10,461 nt of DNA from an uncultured Ellagibacter sp. (GTDB lineage: Bacteria; Actinomycetota; Coriobacteriia; Coriobacteriales; Eggerthellaceae). A program made the translations under genes and the position numbers. Within the stretch, counting starts at the first letter, position 1; each line of letters begins with the position of its first letter. The notes beneath the pieces were generated by a model. It was not told the DNA's origin. It searched no databases and saw only the letters and a list, made by a program, of their open reading frames with translations. The stretch is from positions 1 through 10,461 of the forward strand of contig CAKUIV010000070.1 of assembly GCA_934661105.1 (NCBI GenBank), given 5' to 3'. Positions 4,860 to 10,461 of the stretch are shown in pieces.

Positions 4860-6806
4860 ATGTCGGAACACGGAAAAGGCAATGCTCGGGGCGGCTTTGC
4901 GAAGCGGGGTCGCGCTTCGCGGAACCAGGCGCGTGGCGGGAAGGCGCGCCCCATGCGATCCTCATCGCATGCGCGCGGTGGAAACAGGGCGCATTCCGAG
5001 GGCGATCGGATCGATCTTGCGGCGCTTGCCGGAGCTTCTTCTCTTGAAGTAACGGGCGTTGCCCTGTCTCTCGATGTCGGATGCGCGGGTGGCGAGCCTT
5101 CTGAACCTGCGAAGCGCGAGCTTGCGCGCGCTCTCGGTCTTCGCGCAGAGGACATCGCTTCGTTCTCCCTGGTGAAACGCAGCGTCGACGCGCGCAAGAA
5201 GAACAACGTCCACTTCAATGCGACGTTTCGAGTCGAGCTTGTCGAAGGCGCCTTGGAGAAGGTTCGCCCGCTGCGCGGCGTGCGCGTGGGCGCATGGAAC
5301 CCTCCCGCCGCGCTTACGGTCCCCGATCTTTCCGGTTCCATTCGGGAAGGCGATGCGCGCATCGTCGTCGCCGGCACCGGTCCGGCGGGCTTGTTCTGCG
5401 CGCTCTACCTGGCCGAGGCGGGTTTGCGCCCGCTTGTGGTGGAACGCGGCGCCGCTGTTGAGGAGCGCATGGCGGTCATCGAGGCGTTCAACGGGGGCGG
5501 TCCTCTCGATGCGCGCACGAACGTGCAGTTCGGGGAAGGGGGAGCGGGGACGTTTTCCGATGGCAAACTCACCACGGGCACGAAGAGCCCTCACATCAGA
5601 CACGTGCTCGAGGCGTTTGTTGCCGCCGGCGCCCCGGAGGAGATCCTCTGGCAGGCGAAACCCCATATCGGCACCGACAAGCTGCCCGCTATCGTGCGAA
5701 ACCTGCGCGAGCGCATCATCGCTGCGGGTGGGGAAATCCGGTTCATGTCCCGTCTTGCGGGCGTTTCCCTGCGCGACGGGTCGCTTCGCTCCGTGCATAT
5801 CGAGGACGGCGCGACCGGCGCGATCGCCGAGACTCCCGCAAGCCGGCTCGTGGTCGCGTGCGGCCATTCCGCACGCGACGTGTTCGAGTTCATGCGCGAA
5901 GAGGGTTTTCTCCTCGAGCGCAAGCCGTTCTCGATGGGCGTGCGCATCGAGCATCCCCAGGCATTCATCAACCGCGCGCAATACGGGGCGGCCGCAAGCC
6001 ACCCCGCGCTCGGCGCCGCCGACTACAAGATGGCTGTGCATGTGCCTGCGGGCCGGGGCGCCGATGGCGCTCCGCGCACGCGCGGCGTCTACACGTTCTG
6101 CATGTGCCCAGGCGGGGAGGTCGTCGCTGCGGCGAGCGAGGAGGGCGGCGTGGTCGTGAACGGCATGAGCCGGTTCGCCCGCGACGGCGAGAACTCCAAC
6201 AGCGCGCTTCTCGCCGACGTCCGTCCCGACGACCTGCCGGGCGACGACGTGCTCGCCGGTGCGGCGCTTCAGCGTCGCGTCGAGCGGGCGGCCTTCGAAC
6301 TCGCCCGGAAAAACGGTGGCGCTCCTTATTCCGCTCCTGCCCAGAGGGTCGGCGACTTCCTTTCCGGCGGTCCGATGCGCGATGAACATGCAGGCACGGT
6401 GCGCGCAGGCAAGGGCTCGATGGCCGTTGCCCCGACCTATCCGCGCGGCGTCGCGTGGAGCGACCTCGCCGAATGCCTTCCCGATTTCGTCTGCGACGCG
6501 CTCAGGCGGGGCCTCCCCCTGCTCGACGCGAAGCTTCGCGGGTTCGCGGACCCCGATGCGGTCCTGACCGCCCCCGAAACGCGCAGCTCGAGCCCGGTGC
6601 GGATGATCCGCGGGAAAAACTTCCAGGCACGGCTTGCCTGCGACGACGCCTCCGATGCCGAACCGGGCACGCGCGTTTACCCGTGCGGGGAAGGGGCGGG
6701 GTATGCGGGCGGCATCATGAGCGCCGCAGTCGACGGCTTGCGCGTCGCTGAGGCGATCGCCCGTGCTTGCGCCCCCGGCGCCCTCGATGACCCTGAGTCT
6801 CGGTAG
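4860..6806 (+). CDS. COG2509-like FAD-dependent dehydrogenase with RGG-rich N-terminal tail
   Basis: This 648-residue protein belongs to the uncharacterised FAD-dependent dehydrogenases (COG2509 type). Residues 1-50 are a disordered basic tail with three ARGG units (9-12, 24-27, 38-41). Residues about 60-130 form the small N-terminal domain seen in the family (SLEVTGVALSLDV ... SFSLVKRSVDARKKNNVHF). The FAD Rossmann motif GTGPAG is at 172-177, then VVERGAAVEER, NVQFGEGGAGTFSDGKLTTG, ETRSSSPVR at 573-581, and CGEGAGYAGG at 609-618 before the C-terminal SAAVDGLR helix. Family members I recall are nearer 450-560 residues, so the tail is extra. ATG 4860 has TAAGGA 8 nt upstream, which supports this long start; Met32 has no comparable site. 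It follows the HI0933-like gene by 18 nt. No reaction is known for the family; a redox role on an unidentified substrate is inference. Confidence 0.9.
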   Translation: MSEHGKGNARGGFAKRGRASRNQARGGKARPMRSSSHARGGNRAHSEGDRIDLAALAGASSLEVTGVALSLDVGCAGGEPSEPAKRELARALGLRAEDIASFSLVKRSVDARKKNNVHFNATFRVELVEGALEKVRPLRGVRVGAWNPPAALTVPDLSGSIREGDARIVVAGTGPAGLFCALYLAEAGLRPLVVERGAAVEERMAVIEAFNGGGPLDARTNVQFGEGGAGTFSDGKLTTGTKSPHIRHVLEAFVAAGAPEEILWQAKPHIGTDKLPAIVRNLRERIIAAGGEIRFMSRLAGVSLRDGSLRSVHIEDGATGAIAETPASRLVVACGHSARDVFEFMREEGFLLERKPFSMGVRIEHPQAFINRAQYGAAASHPALGAADYKMAVHVPAGRGADGAPRTRGVYTFCMCPGGEVVAAASEEGGVVVNGMSRFARDGENSNSALLADVRPDDLPGDDVLAGAALQRRVERAAFELARKNGGAPYSAPAQRVGDFLSGGPMRDEHAGTVRAGKGSMAVAPTYPRGVAWSDLAECLPDFVCDALRRGLPLLDAKLRGFADPDAVLTAPETRSSSPVRMIRGKNFQARLACDDASDAEPGTRVYPCGEGAGYAGGIMSAAVDGLRVAEAIARACAPGALDDPESR

Positions 6807-6834
6807 CCGCGACCCCGTTTCGAGCCGCGACTAC
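6803..6834. other. Inverted repeat joining two convergent stop codons
   Basis: GTAG-C-CGCG (6803-6811) pairs with CGCG-A-CTAC (6826-6834): eight pairs, one C-A mismatch and a 14-nt loop. It spans the 24-base gap between the convergent flavoprotein and alkyltransferase genes and contains both TAG stop codons. AGCCGCGAC also occurs twice as a direct repeat (6805-6813, 6823-6831). There is no T-tract on either strand, so it is at best a weak two-way transcript end. Four of the pairs come for free because both genes end in TAG. Confidence 0.3.
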
Positions 6835-7253
6835 TCCTCTGCAAGCTCGCGCTCCCAGTCGAAGTCGGCTGGTGGAGCGGTCGGGGCGCCGTCGGGCACT
6901 CCCTCGCGGTCGACAAGGCCGTCCGAGCGCCCGTCCCACAGGCATGCGTCCATGTCGACGTGGGTTTCATCGGCGAAGACGACGCCTTCGCTCTCGAGGA
7001 GCGAGCGTTGCGCGTCCGGGCCGCCGAACGCGTATCCCTCGCAGATGCGGCCGTCTTTGAACACGATGCGATGGCAGGGGATGCCCGAGTTTTCGGTGGC
7101 GTTCCACGGTCGGGGGTTGCTGTGCATCGCGTACCCGACGAAGCGCGCTTTCCGTGGCGCTCCGACGAGACGCGCGATCAGCCCGTACGATGCGACCTTG
7201 CCTTTCGGGACGCGCTCCACGACCTCGTACACCTTCTTTTGGAACTCTCCCAT
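6831..7253 (-). CDS. MGMT-family O6-alkylguanine-DNA alkyltransferase (single-domain, Ogt/ATL type)
   Basis: This 140-residue protein is only the C-terminal DNA-binding and active-site domain of methylguanine methyltransferases. It reads GKVASYGLIARLVG (18-31), then ARFVGYAMHSNP with the arginine finger Arg37, and the acceptor motif PCHRIV with Cys60. Because the Cys is kept (PCHR rather than PWHR), it could accept alkyl groups and is not a classic alkyltransferase-like protein. Between NPRP and PCHR lies a longer than usual loop (WNATENSGI), and after EGVVF comes a 40-residue acidic, Pro-rich tail of unknown role. ATG 7253 has AGGCAGG six bases upstream; ATG 7271, six codons earlier with GAAGGG upstream, is nearly as good. 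It is divergent from tsaC and convergent with the flavoprotein operon. It lacks the N-terminal Ada/Ogt domain, so repair activity is likely but unproven. Confidence 0.88.
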   Translation of the reverse strand: MGEFQKKVYEVVERVPKGKVASYGLIARLVGAPRKARFVGYAMHSNPRPWNATENSGIPCHRIVFKDGRICEGYAFGGPDAQRSLLESEGVVFADETHVDMDACLWDGRSDGLVDREGVPDGAPTAPPADFDWERELAEE

Positions 7254-7293
7254 AAGGCGCCTGCCTCTCATCGTCGACCCTTCGTCATCGAGA

Positions 7294-7322
7294 ATGATAG
7301 CCAACTTGCTCGAGTGATACAA
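7294..7322 (-). promoter_or_regulatory. Promoter of the alkyltransferase gene
   Basis: On the minus strand TTGTAT (7322-7317) and TATCAT (7299-7294) are separated by exactly 17 bases. This is a fair sigma-70-type promoter (four of six and five of six matches) with a start near 7287. The resulting leader of 15-35 nt contains the Shine-Dalgarno candidates for both possible start codons. It overlaps the divergent tsaC promoter base for base. Confidence 0.55.
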
Positions 7323-7323
7323 T
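7315..7323 (+). promoter_or_regulatory. Extended -10 promoter of the tsaC cluster
   Basis: TG-A-TACAAT (7315-7323) is an extended -10 element with a five-of-six hexamer, which can work with the poor -35 (TGATAG, 7295-7300). The transcript would start near 7330, giving a leader of about 50 nt. Its -10 hexamer lies within the -35 of the minus-strand alkyltransferase promoter. Confidence 0.5.
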
Positions 7324-7380
7324 TTCGGTGCAAGGCGTCTTCACGCGCCGCTTTTTCCAAGGCGAAAGGCTGGCTTTCCC

Positions 7381-7989
7381 ATGTCCCATGCTTCCGATAC
7401 GTTCGAAGCGACCGTCTCCGCGCTCAAGCGCGGCGAGGTTGCGGTGTTCCCGACGGAAACGGTGTACGGCGTCGGCGTCGCCGTCGCGTGCGCCCCTTCC
7501 CCCGACATCCTTTTCGAGGTGAAGCGAAGGGAGAAGCGCAAGCCCATCTCATGGCTTATCTCCGAGCAGGAGGATCTTCTGCGCTACGGCGCCGGCGTGC
7601 CCGAATTCGCCCGCGTGCTCGCGCGCACGTTCTGGCCGGGGCCGCTCACGCTCGTCGTGAAGGCGTCGTCGCTTGTCCCGTCCGCCTTCATGTCGCGCGA
7701 GGGAACCATCGGCCTGCGAATGCCGAACAACGAGTGCGCGCTTTCGCTCATAGAAGCCGTCGGCTGCCCGCTCGCCACCACGTCGGCGAACGTGTCGGGG
7801 CTTGCCCCGACGTGCTCGTTCGACCAGCTCGACGGGCAGATTCTCGCGCGCGTTGCCGCTGTTCTCTCCGATGGGGACGACTCGGCGAAAAGCGGTGTGT
7901 CGTCCACGGTGGTCGATTGCACGGGCGATCATCCGCAGATCATGCGCGAAGGGGCTATCACCATCGCCGACATCAGGGCCCTCTCGTAA
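7381..7989 (+). CDS. tsaC: L-threonylcarbamoyladenylate synthase (YrdC/Sua5 family)
   Basis: The enzyme makes threonylcarbamoyl-AMP from threonine, bicarbonate and ATP, the first step of t6A formation at position 37 of ANN-decoding tRNAs. It acts in the cytoplasm ahead of TsaB, TsaD and TsaE. The 202 residues cover just the YrdC domain, without the extra C-terminal domain of longer Sua5 proteins. Visible motifs are PTETVYGVG (24-32), the substrate-binding basic KRREKRKP (48-55), WPGPLTLVV, GLRMPNN, TTSANVSG near 138-145, and SSTVVDCTG near the end. ATG 7381 fits the family start; GAAAGG lies 11 nt upstream, a slightly long spacing. It is the first gene of a plus-strand cluster: the hydrolase follows after 45 nt. 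No metabolic link to those neighbours is evident. The assignment is firm. Confidence 0.95.
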   Translation: MSHASDTFEATVSALKRGEVAVFPTETVYGVGVAVACAPSPDILFEVKRREKRKPISWLISEQEDLLRYGAGVPEFARVLARTFWPGPLTLVVKASSLVPSAFMSREGTIGLRMPNNECALSLIEAVGCPLATTSANVSGLAPTCSFDQLDGQILARVAAVLSDGDDSAKSGVSSTVVDCTGDHPQIMREGAITIADIRALS

Positions 7990-8020
7990 CGCTCTTCCCG
8001 GGAACGGGTCGAGCAGGTTG

Positions 8021-8029
8021 AAAAGGAGG
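8021..8029 (+). promoter_or_regulatory. Perfect Shine-Dalgarno of the hydrolase gene
   Basis: AAAAGGAGG (8021-8029) is complementary to the 3' end of 16S rRNA and sits 5 nt before ATG 8035. It fixes the start and predicts strong translation, in contrast to the weak or absent sites of the symporter, the HI0933-like gene and tsaC. Confidence 0.85.
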
Positions 8030-8034
8030 CGTGT

Positions 8035-8994
8035 ATGGCCAAGCCGTTCGAGAAATCGTCGATCGGGTTCAAATCGCACGATGGGTCTTCCCAGATAAAG
8101 GGCGTATTGTGGCAACCGGTGCCGGGGGTGGGCGCGCCCGGCGTGCGCGGCGTCGTCCAGATCGTCCACGGCATGGCGGAGCACTCGGGCCGCTATGAGG
8201 ATTTCGCGCGCTTCCTCGTCGATAACGGTTTCGCCGTGTGCGCGCATGACCATATCGGGCATGGGCGAAGCGTCGCCTCGCCGGCCGATTTGGGCCACAT
8301 GCCGCTCGACGGCGGCAAGGACGTCCTCGTCGAAGACGTTCATGGCTTGAGGCGCATCGTGCAGGCCCGCTTCTCGCGGCAGATTCCCTACTTCGTCTTC
8401 GGCCACTCCATGGGAAGCTATGTCACGCGCGCTTACCTGTCTCGCTATGCGCAGGGGCTTTCCGGCGCCGTTATCTGCGGCACGGGAAACGAGCCCGTCG
8501 CGAAGTCGAAGGCGGGATGCGCCCTCGCGCGCCGCATCGCGCGACGTCAGGGTGAGCGCACGCGCAGCAAGCTGCTCCACAACCTGGCGGACGGGTCGTT
8601 TTCGAAGTCGGTCAAGCATGCTCGCACGTCGCTCGACTGGCTCTCGACCGACCCCGCCGTGATCGACGCCTACCTGGCCGACGACTTATGCGGGCAGATG
8701 TTCACGGCCGGTGCCTACGCCACGCTCACAAGCCTCACCGCCGAGGTCGCCACGCTCGATTCGGCGCTTGCCGTGCCGAGCGATCTTCCCGTGCTCTTCA
8801 TCGCCGGTGCGCTCGACCCCGTCGGCAATAAGGGCAAGGGAGTGAAAAGCGCCGCTGCGCTCTTCGAGAACGCCGGGATTCGCGATGTGGAAGTCAAACT
8901 GTACCCGGGTATGCGCCACGAGATCTTAAACGAGCCTGGCAAGCGCCGGGTGTATGACGATGTGCTCGCCTGGATCGATCGGCGTATCCGTTAG
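8035..8994 (+). CDS. Monoacylglycerol lipase-like alpha/beta hydrolase (serine hydrolase, S33/Hydrolase_4)
   Basis: This 319-residue serine hydrolase is of the monoglyceride lipase/lysophospholipase (PldB-like) kind, expected to cleave monoacylglycerol or lysolipid esters. The oxyanion-hole motif HGMAEHSGRY (45-54) is diagnostic of this group. HDHIGHGRS is at 71-79, the nucleophile elbow GHSMGS at 123-128 with Ser125, the acid Asp261 in GALDPVG, and His295 in MRHEIL. All three catalytic residues are present. There is no signal peptide or membrane helix; a cap region (about 150-235) is rich in Arg/Lys and could contact lipid. The start is set by the perfect ribosome site. It is 45 nt after tsaC and 35 nt before glpK, so it is probably in one transcript. 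Release of glycerol next to glycerol kinase supports a lipase role. The exact substrate is unproven. Confidence 0.9.
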   Translation: MAKPFEKSSIGFKSHDGSSQIKGVLWQPVPGVGAPGVRGVVQIVHGMAEHSGRYEDFARFLVDNGFAVCAHDHIGHGRSVASPADLGHMPLDGGKDVLVEDVHGLRRIVQARFSRQIPYFVFGHSMGSYVTRAYLSRYAQGLSGAVICGTGNEPVAKSKAGCALARRIARRQGERTRSKLLHNLADGSFSKSVKHARTSLDWLSTDPAVIDAYLADDLCGQMFTAGAYATLTSLTAEVATLDSALAVPSDLPVLFIAGALDPVGNKGKGVKSAAALFENAGIRDVEVKLYPGMRHEILNEPGKRRVYDDVLAWIDRRIR

Positions 8995-8995
8995 C

Positions 8996-9011
8996 CAGGC
9001 GATTGCGCCTG
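8996..9011 (+). other. Intergenic hairpin before glpK
   Basis: CAGGCG-ATTG-CGCCTG forms a perfect 6-bp stem with a 4-nt loop, one base after the hydrolase stop codon and just upstream of the glpK ribosome site (AAAGGAG, 9019-9025). There is no T-tract, so it is not a terminator. It may protect or separate the two coding regions on a shared mRNA. Confidence 0.4.
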
Positions 9012-9029
9012 CGGTTGGAAAGGAGACCC

Positions 9030-10461
9030 ATGCCGAAGCAATACGTCATCGCGCTCGATCAGGGGACGACCTCGTCGCGCGCTTTGCTCATCGATCACGA
9101 CGGCCGGGTCGCGGATATGGTGCAGAACCCGTTTCGCCAACTGTTCCCCCAGCCCGGTTGGGTTGAGCACGATCCGCGCGATATCTTGTCGTCTCAGCTC
9201 GGGGCGTTGACGGAGCTTTTGGTCTCGAACGGGCTCGGTCCGGACGACATCGACTCGATCGGCATCACGAACCAACGCGAGACGACCGTGGTGTGGGACC
9301 GCGAGACGGGGCGTCCGGTGGCGAACGCGATCGTGTGGCAATGCCGTCGCACCGCGCCGATCGTCGAAGCTTTGTGCGGGGACCCGGAAGTGGCGGCGGA
9401 GGTGACGCGTCGCACGGGGCTTATCCCCGATGCGTATTTCTCGGCGAGCAAGATCCGTTGGATCTTGGACAACGTCGAGGGCGCGCGGGAGGCGGCCTGC
9501 GCGGGAAAGCTCGCATTCGGCACCGTCGACAGCTGGCTTCTCTGGTCGCTCACGCAGGGCGCGGTCCATGCGACGGACGTGACCAACGCGAGCCGAACCA
9601 TGCTGTTCAACATCCACGACATGACATGGGACCCCTGGTTGCTCGACCTGTTCGGCATCCCCGAGTCGATGCTTCCCGAGGTGCGCCCCTCGTCGGGCGA
9701 TTTCGGGTATACGGCGAACCCCGCGGCTGTCCCCGGGGTGCCCATACGCGGCGTTGCGGGCGACCAGCAGGCGGCGCTTTTCGGGCAGTGCTGCTTTTCG
9801 CCCGGTCAGGCGAAGAACACCTACGGCACCGGTTGCTTTTTGCTCATGAACACAGGGTGCGAGGCGTGCGAATCGAAAAACGGCCTGGTCACAACCATTG
9901 CGGCGAGCGCTCCGGGCTCGCCGGGCCCCGAATACGCGCTCGAGGGCAGCGTGTTCGTCGCCGGCGCGCTCATGCAGTGGCTGCGCGACGAGCTCGGCCT
10001 CATCGACGACGTGGCGGAGACTTCCGACATCGCGCGCAGCGTCGACGGAACGCAAGGGGTGTACGTCGTGCCCGCGTTCACGGGCCTCGGCGCGCCGTAC
10101 TGGGACGCCGAGGCGCGCGGCGCGATTTACGGGCTCACGCGCGGAACGCGCCGCGCCCACATCGTCCGTGCGGCGCTGGAATCGCTTGCTTATCAAGTGA
10201 ACGACCTGGTCGTGGCGATGCAAGCGGATTCCGGCGTGGCGCTGTCGGAGCTCAACGTCGACGGGGGAGCGTCGAAAAACGACTTCCTCATGCAGTTTCA
10301 AAGCGACATTCTCGGCACGCCGATCCGCCGCCCGAAGAACACCGAGACGACGGCTGTGGGTGCAGCCTATCTCGCAGGGCTCTCAACCGGTTTTTGGAAA
10401 GGGACCGACGAGCTCGCCCGGCTGCGTGCAACCGACGATGTGTACGCCCCTCGAATGGGCG
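9030..10461 (+). CDS. glpK: Glycerol kinase (3' end outside window)
   Basis: Glycerol kinase (FGGY family) converts glycerol and ATP to sn-glycerol-3-phosphate for glycolysis or phospholipid synthesis. The frame is open to the window end; 477 of about 500 residues are visible. ATG 9030 has AAAGGAG 4 nt upstream. Conserved parts are the N-terminal phosphate loop ALDQGTTSSR (8-17), PGWVEHDP, glycerol-binding Arg83, Glu84 (NQRETT), Tyr136 and Asp245-Gln246 (GDQQAALFG), NTYGTGCF, FTGLGAPYWD, and the C-terminal GLTRG, VDGGASKN and FLMQFQSDILGTP. The loop before GDQQ (Tyr227 to Arg240) lacks the His phosphorylated by HPr in Gram-positive enzymes, and lacks the Gly-Gly-Thr-Arg that binds fructose-1,6-bisphosphate in E. 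coli. It follows a monoacylglycerol lipase-like gene by 35 nt. A glycerol facilitator or GlpD gene may follow outside the window. Confidence 0.97.
   Translation, partial: MPKQYVIALDQGTTSSRALLIDHDGRVADMVQNPFRQLFPQPGWVEHDPRDILSSQLGALTELLVSNGLGPDDIDSIGITNQRETTVVWDRETGRPVANAIVWQCRRTAPIVEALCGDPEVAAEVTRRTGLIPDAYFSASKIRWILDNVEGAREAACAGKLAFGTVDSWLLWSLTQGAVHATDVTNASRTMLFNIHDMTWDPWLLDLFGIPESMLPEVRPSSGDFGYTANPAAVPGVPIRGVAGDQQAALFGQCCFSPGQAKNTYGTGCFLLMNTGCEACESKNGLVTTIAASAPGSPGPEYALEGSVFVAGALMQWLRDELGLIDDVAETSDIARSVDGTQGVYVVPAFTGLGAPYWDAEARGAIYGLTRGTRRAHIVRAALESLAYQVNDLVVAMQADSGVALSELNVDGGASKNDFLMQFQSDILGTPIRRPKNTETTAVGAAYLAGLSTGFWKGTDELARLRATDDVYAPRMG

Noticed and set aside
4962..6389. 475-codon open frame on the minus strand opposite the COG2509-like gene
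   Set aside because: It is a mirror of a high-GC gene with strong third-position bias. The translation is rich in Arg, His, Asp and Ala with no domain, and the plus strand has a clear family match throughout.
7333..7357. GC stem followed by TTTTT in the tsaC leader, considered as an attenuator
   Set aside because: The stem is only 4-5 pairs, needs a bulge, and G and C intervene before five T. It is too weak to call a terminator or riboswitch.
7995..8004. TTCCCGGGAA perfect palindrome between tsaC and the hydrolase gene
   Set aside because: It has only five base pairs per arm, no loop and no nearby promoter elements. A 10-base palindrome is unremarkable at this GC content.
8991..10301. 436-codon open frame on the minus strand opposite glpK
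   Set aside because: Same cause: glpK motifs cover the plus strand from 9030 to the window end, and the minus-strand translation has no recognisable motif.
1..10461. CRISPR array, insertion sequence, attachment site, tRNA, rRNA, defence or toxin-antitoxin genes
   Set aside because: No spaced repeats, transposase motifs, terminal inverted repeats or tRNA cloverleaf were seen by eye. All long frames are explained by ordinary chromosomal genes.

Overview
The window is high-GC, gene-dense chromosomal DNA of housekeeping type. Small overlaps between genes, AGGAGG-type ribosome binding sites, and leaderless-looking starts in other genes suggest a high-GC Gram-positive. The gene styles look most like Coriobacteriia (Eggerthella/Slackia-type Actinomycetota). 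That placement rests on memory of related proteins and was not searched. I see no mobile element, CRISPR array, rRNA or tRNA, and nothing that looks like a phage or defence island.

Layout from left to right. (1) The 3' part of ruvB (Holliday-junction helicase motor), almost complete, overlaps a small conserved-looking protein of unknown function. (2) A single-gene unit holds a 67-residue cold-shock protein behind a leader of three consecutive hairpins, closed by a very strong intrinsic terminator. (3) A single-gene unit holds a sodium/alanine(glycine) symporter of the AGCS family, closed by a second strong terminator. (4) A two-gene operon encodes two unrelated FAD proteins: a HI0933/BaiN-like flavoprotein with a leaderless-type start, and a COG2509-like FAD-dependent dehydrogenase with an odd N-terminal tail carrying three ARGG repeats. 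(5) Convergent to it lies a short O6-alkylguanine alkyltransferase-domain gene on the minus strand. (6) From an overlapping divergent promoter region runs a plus-strand cluster: tsaC (tRNA threonylcarbamoyladenosine synthesis), a monoacylglycerol-lipase-like hydrolase with a perfect Shine-Dalgarno sequence, and glycerol kinase glpK, which runs off the right edge.

The genes touch DNA repair (ruvB, alkyltransferase), cold or RNA-chaperone response (csp), amino-acid uptake (AGCS), redox flavoproteins, tRNA modification, and glycerolipid use. The last is the clearest functional link: the hydrolase can release glycerol from monoacylglycerols and GlpK phosphorylates it.

No wholly new system is evident. 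The points most worth a second look are the structured csp leader, the RGG-like tail on the COG2509 flavoprotein, the overlapping divergent promoters at 7294-7323, two probable leaderless starts, and loss of the known control residues in GlpK.
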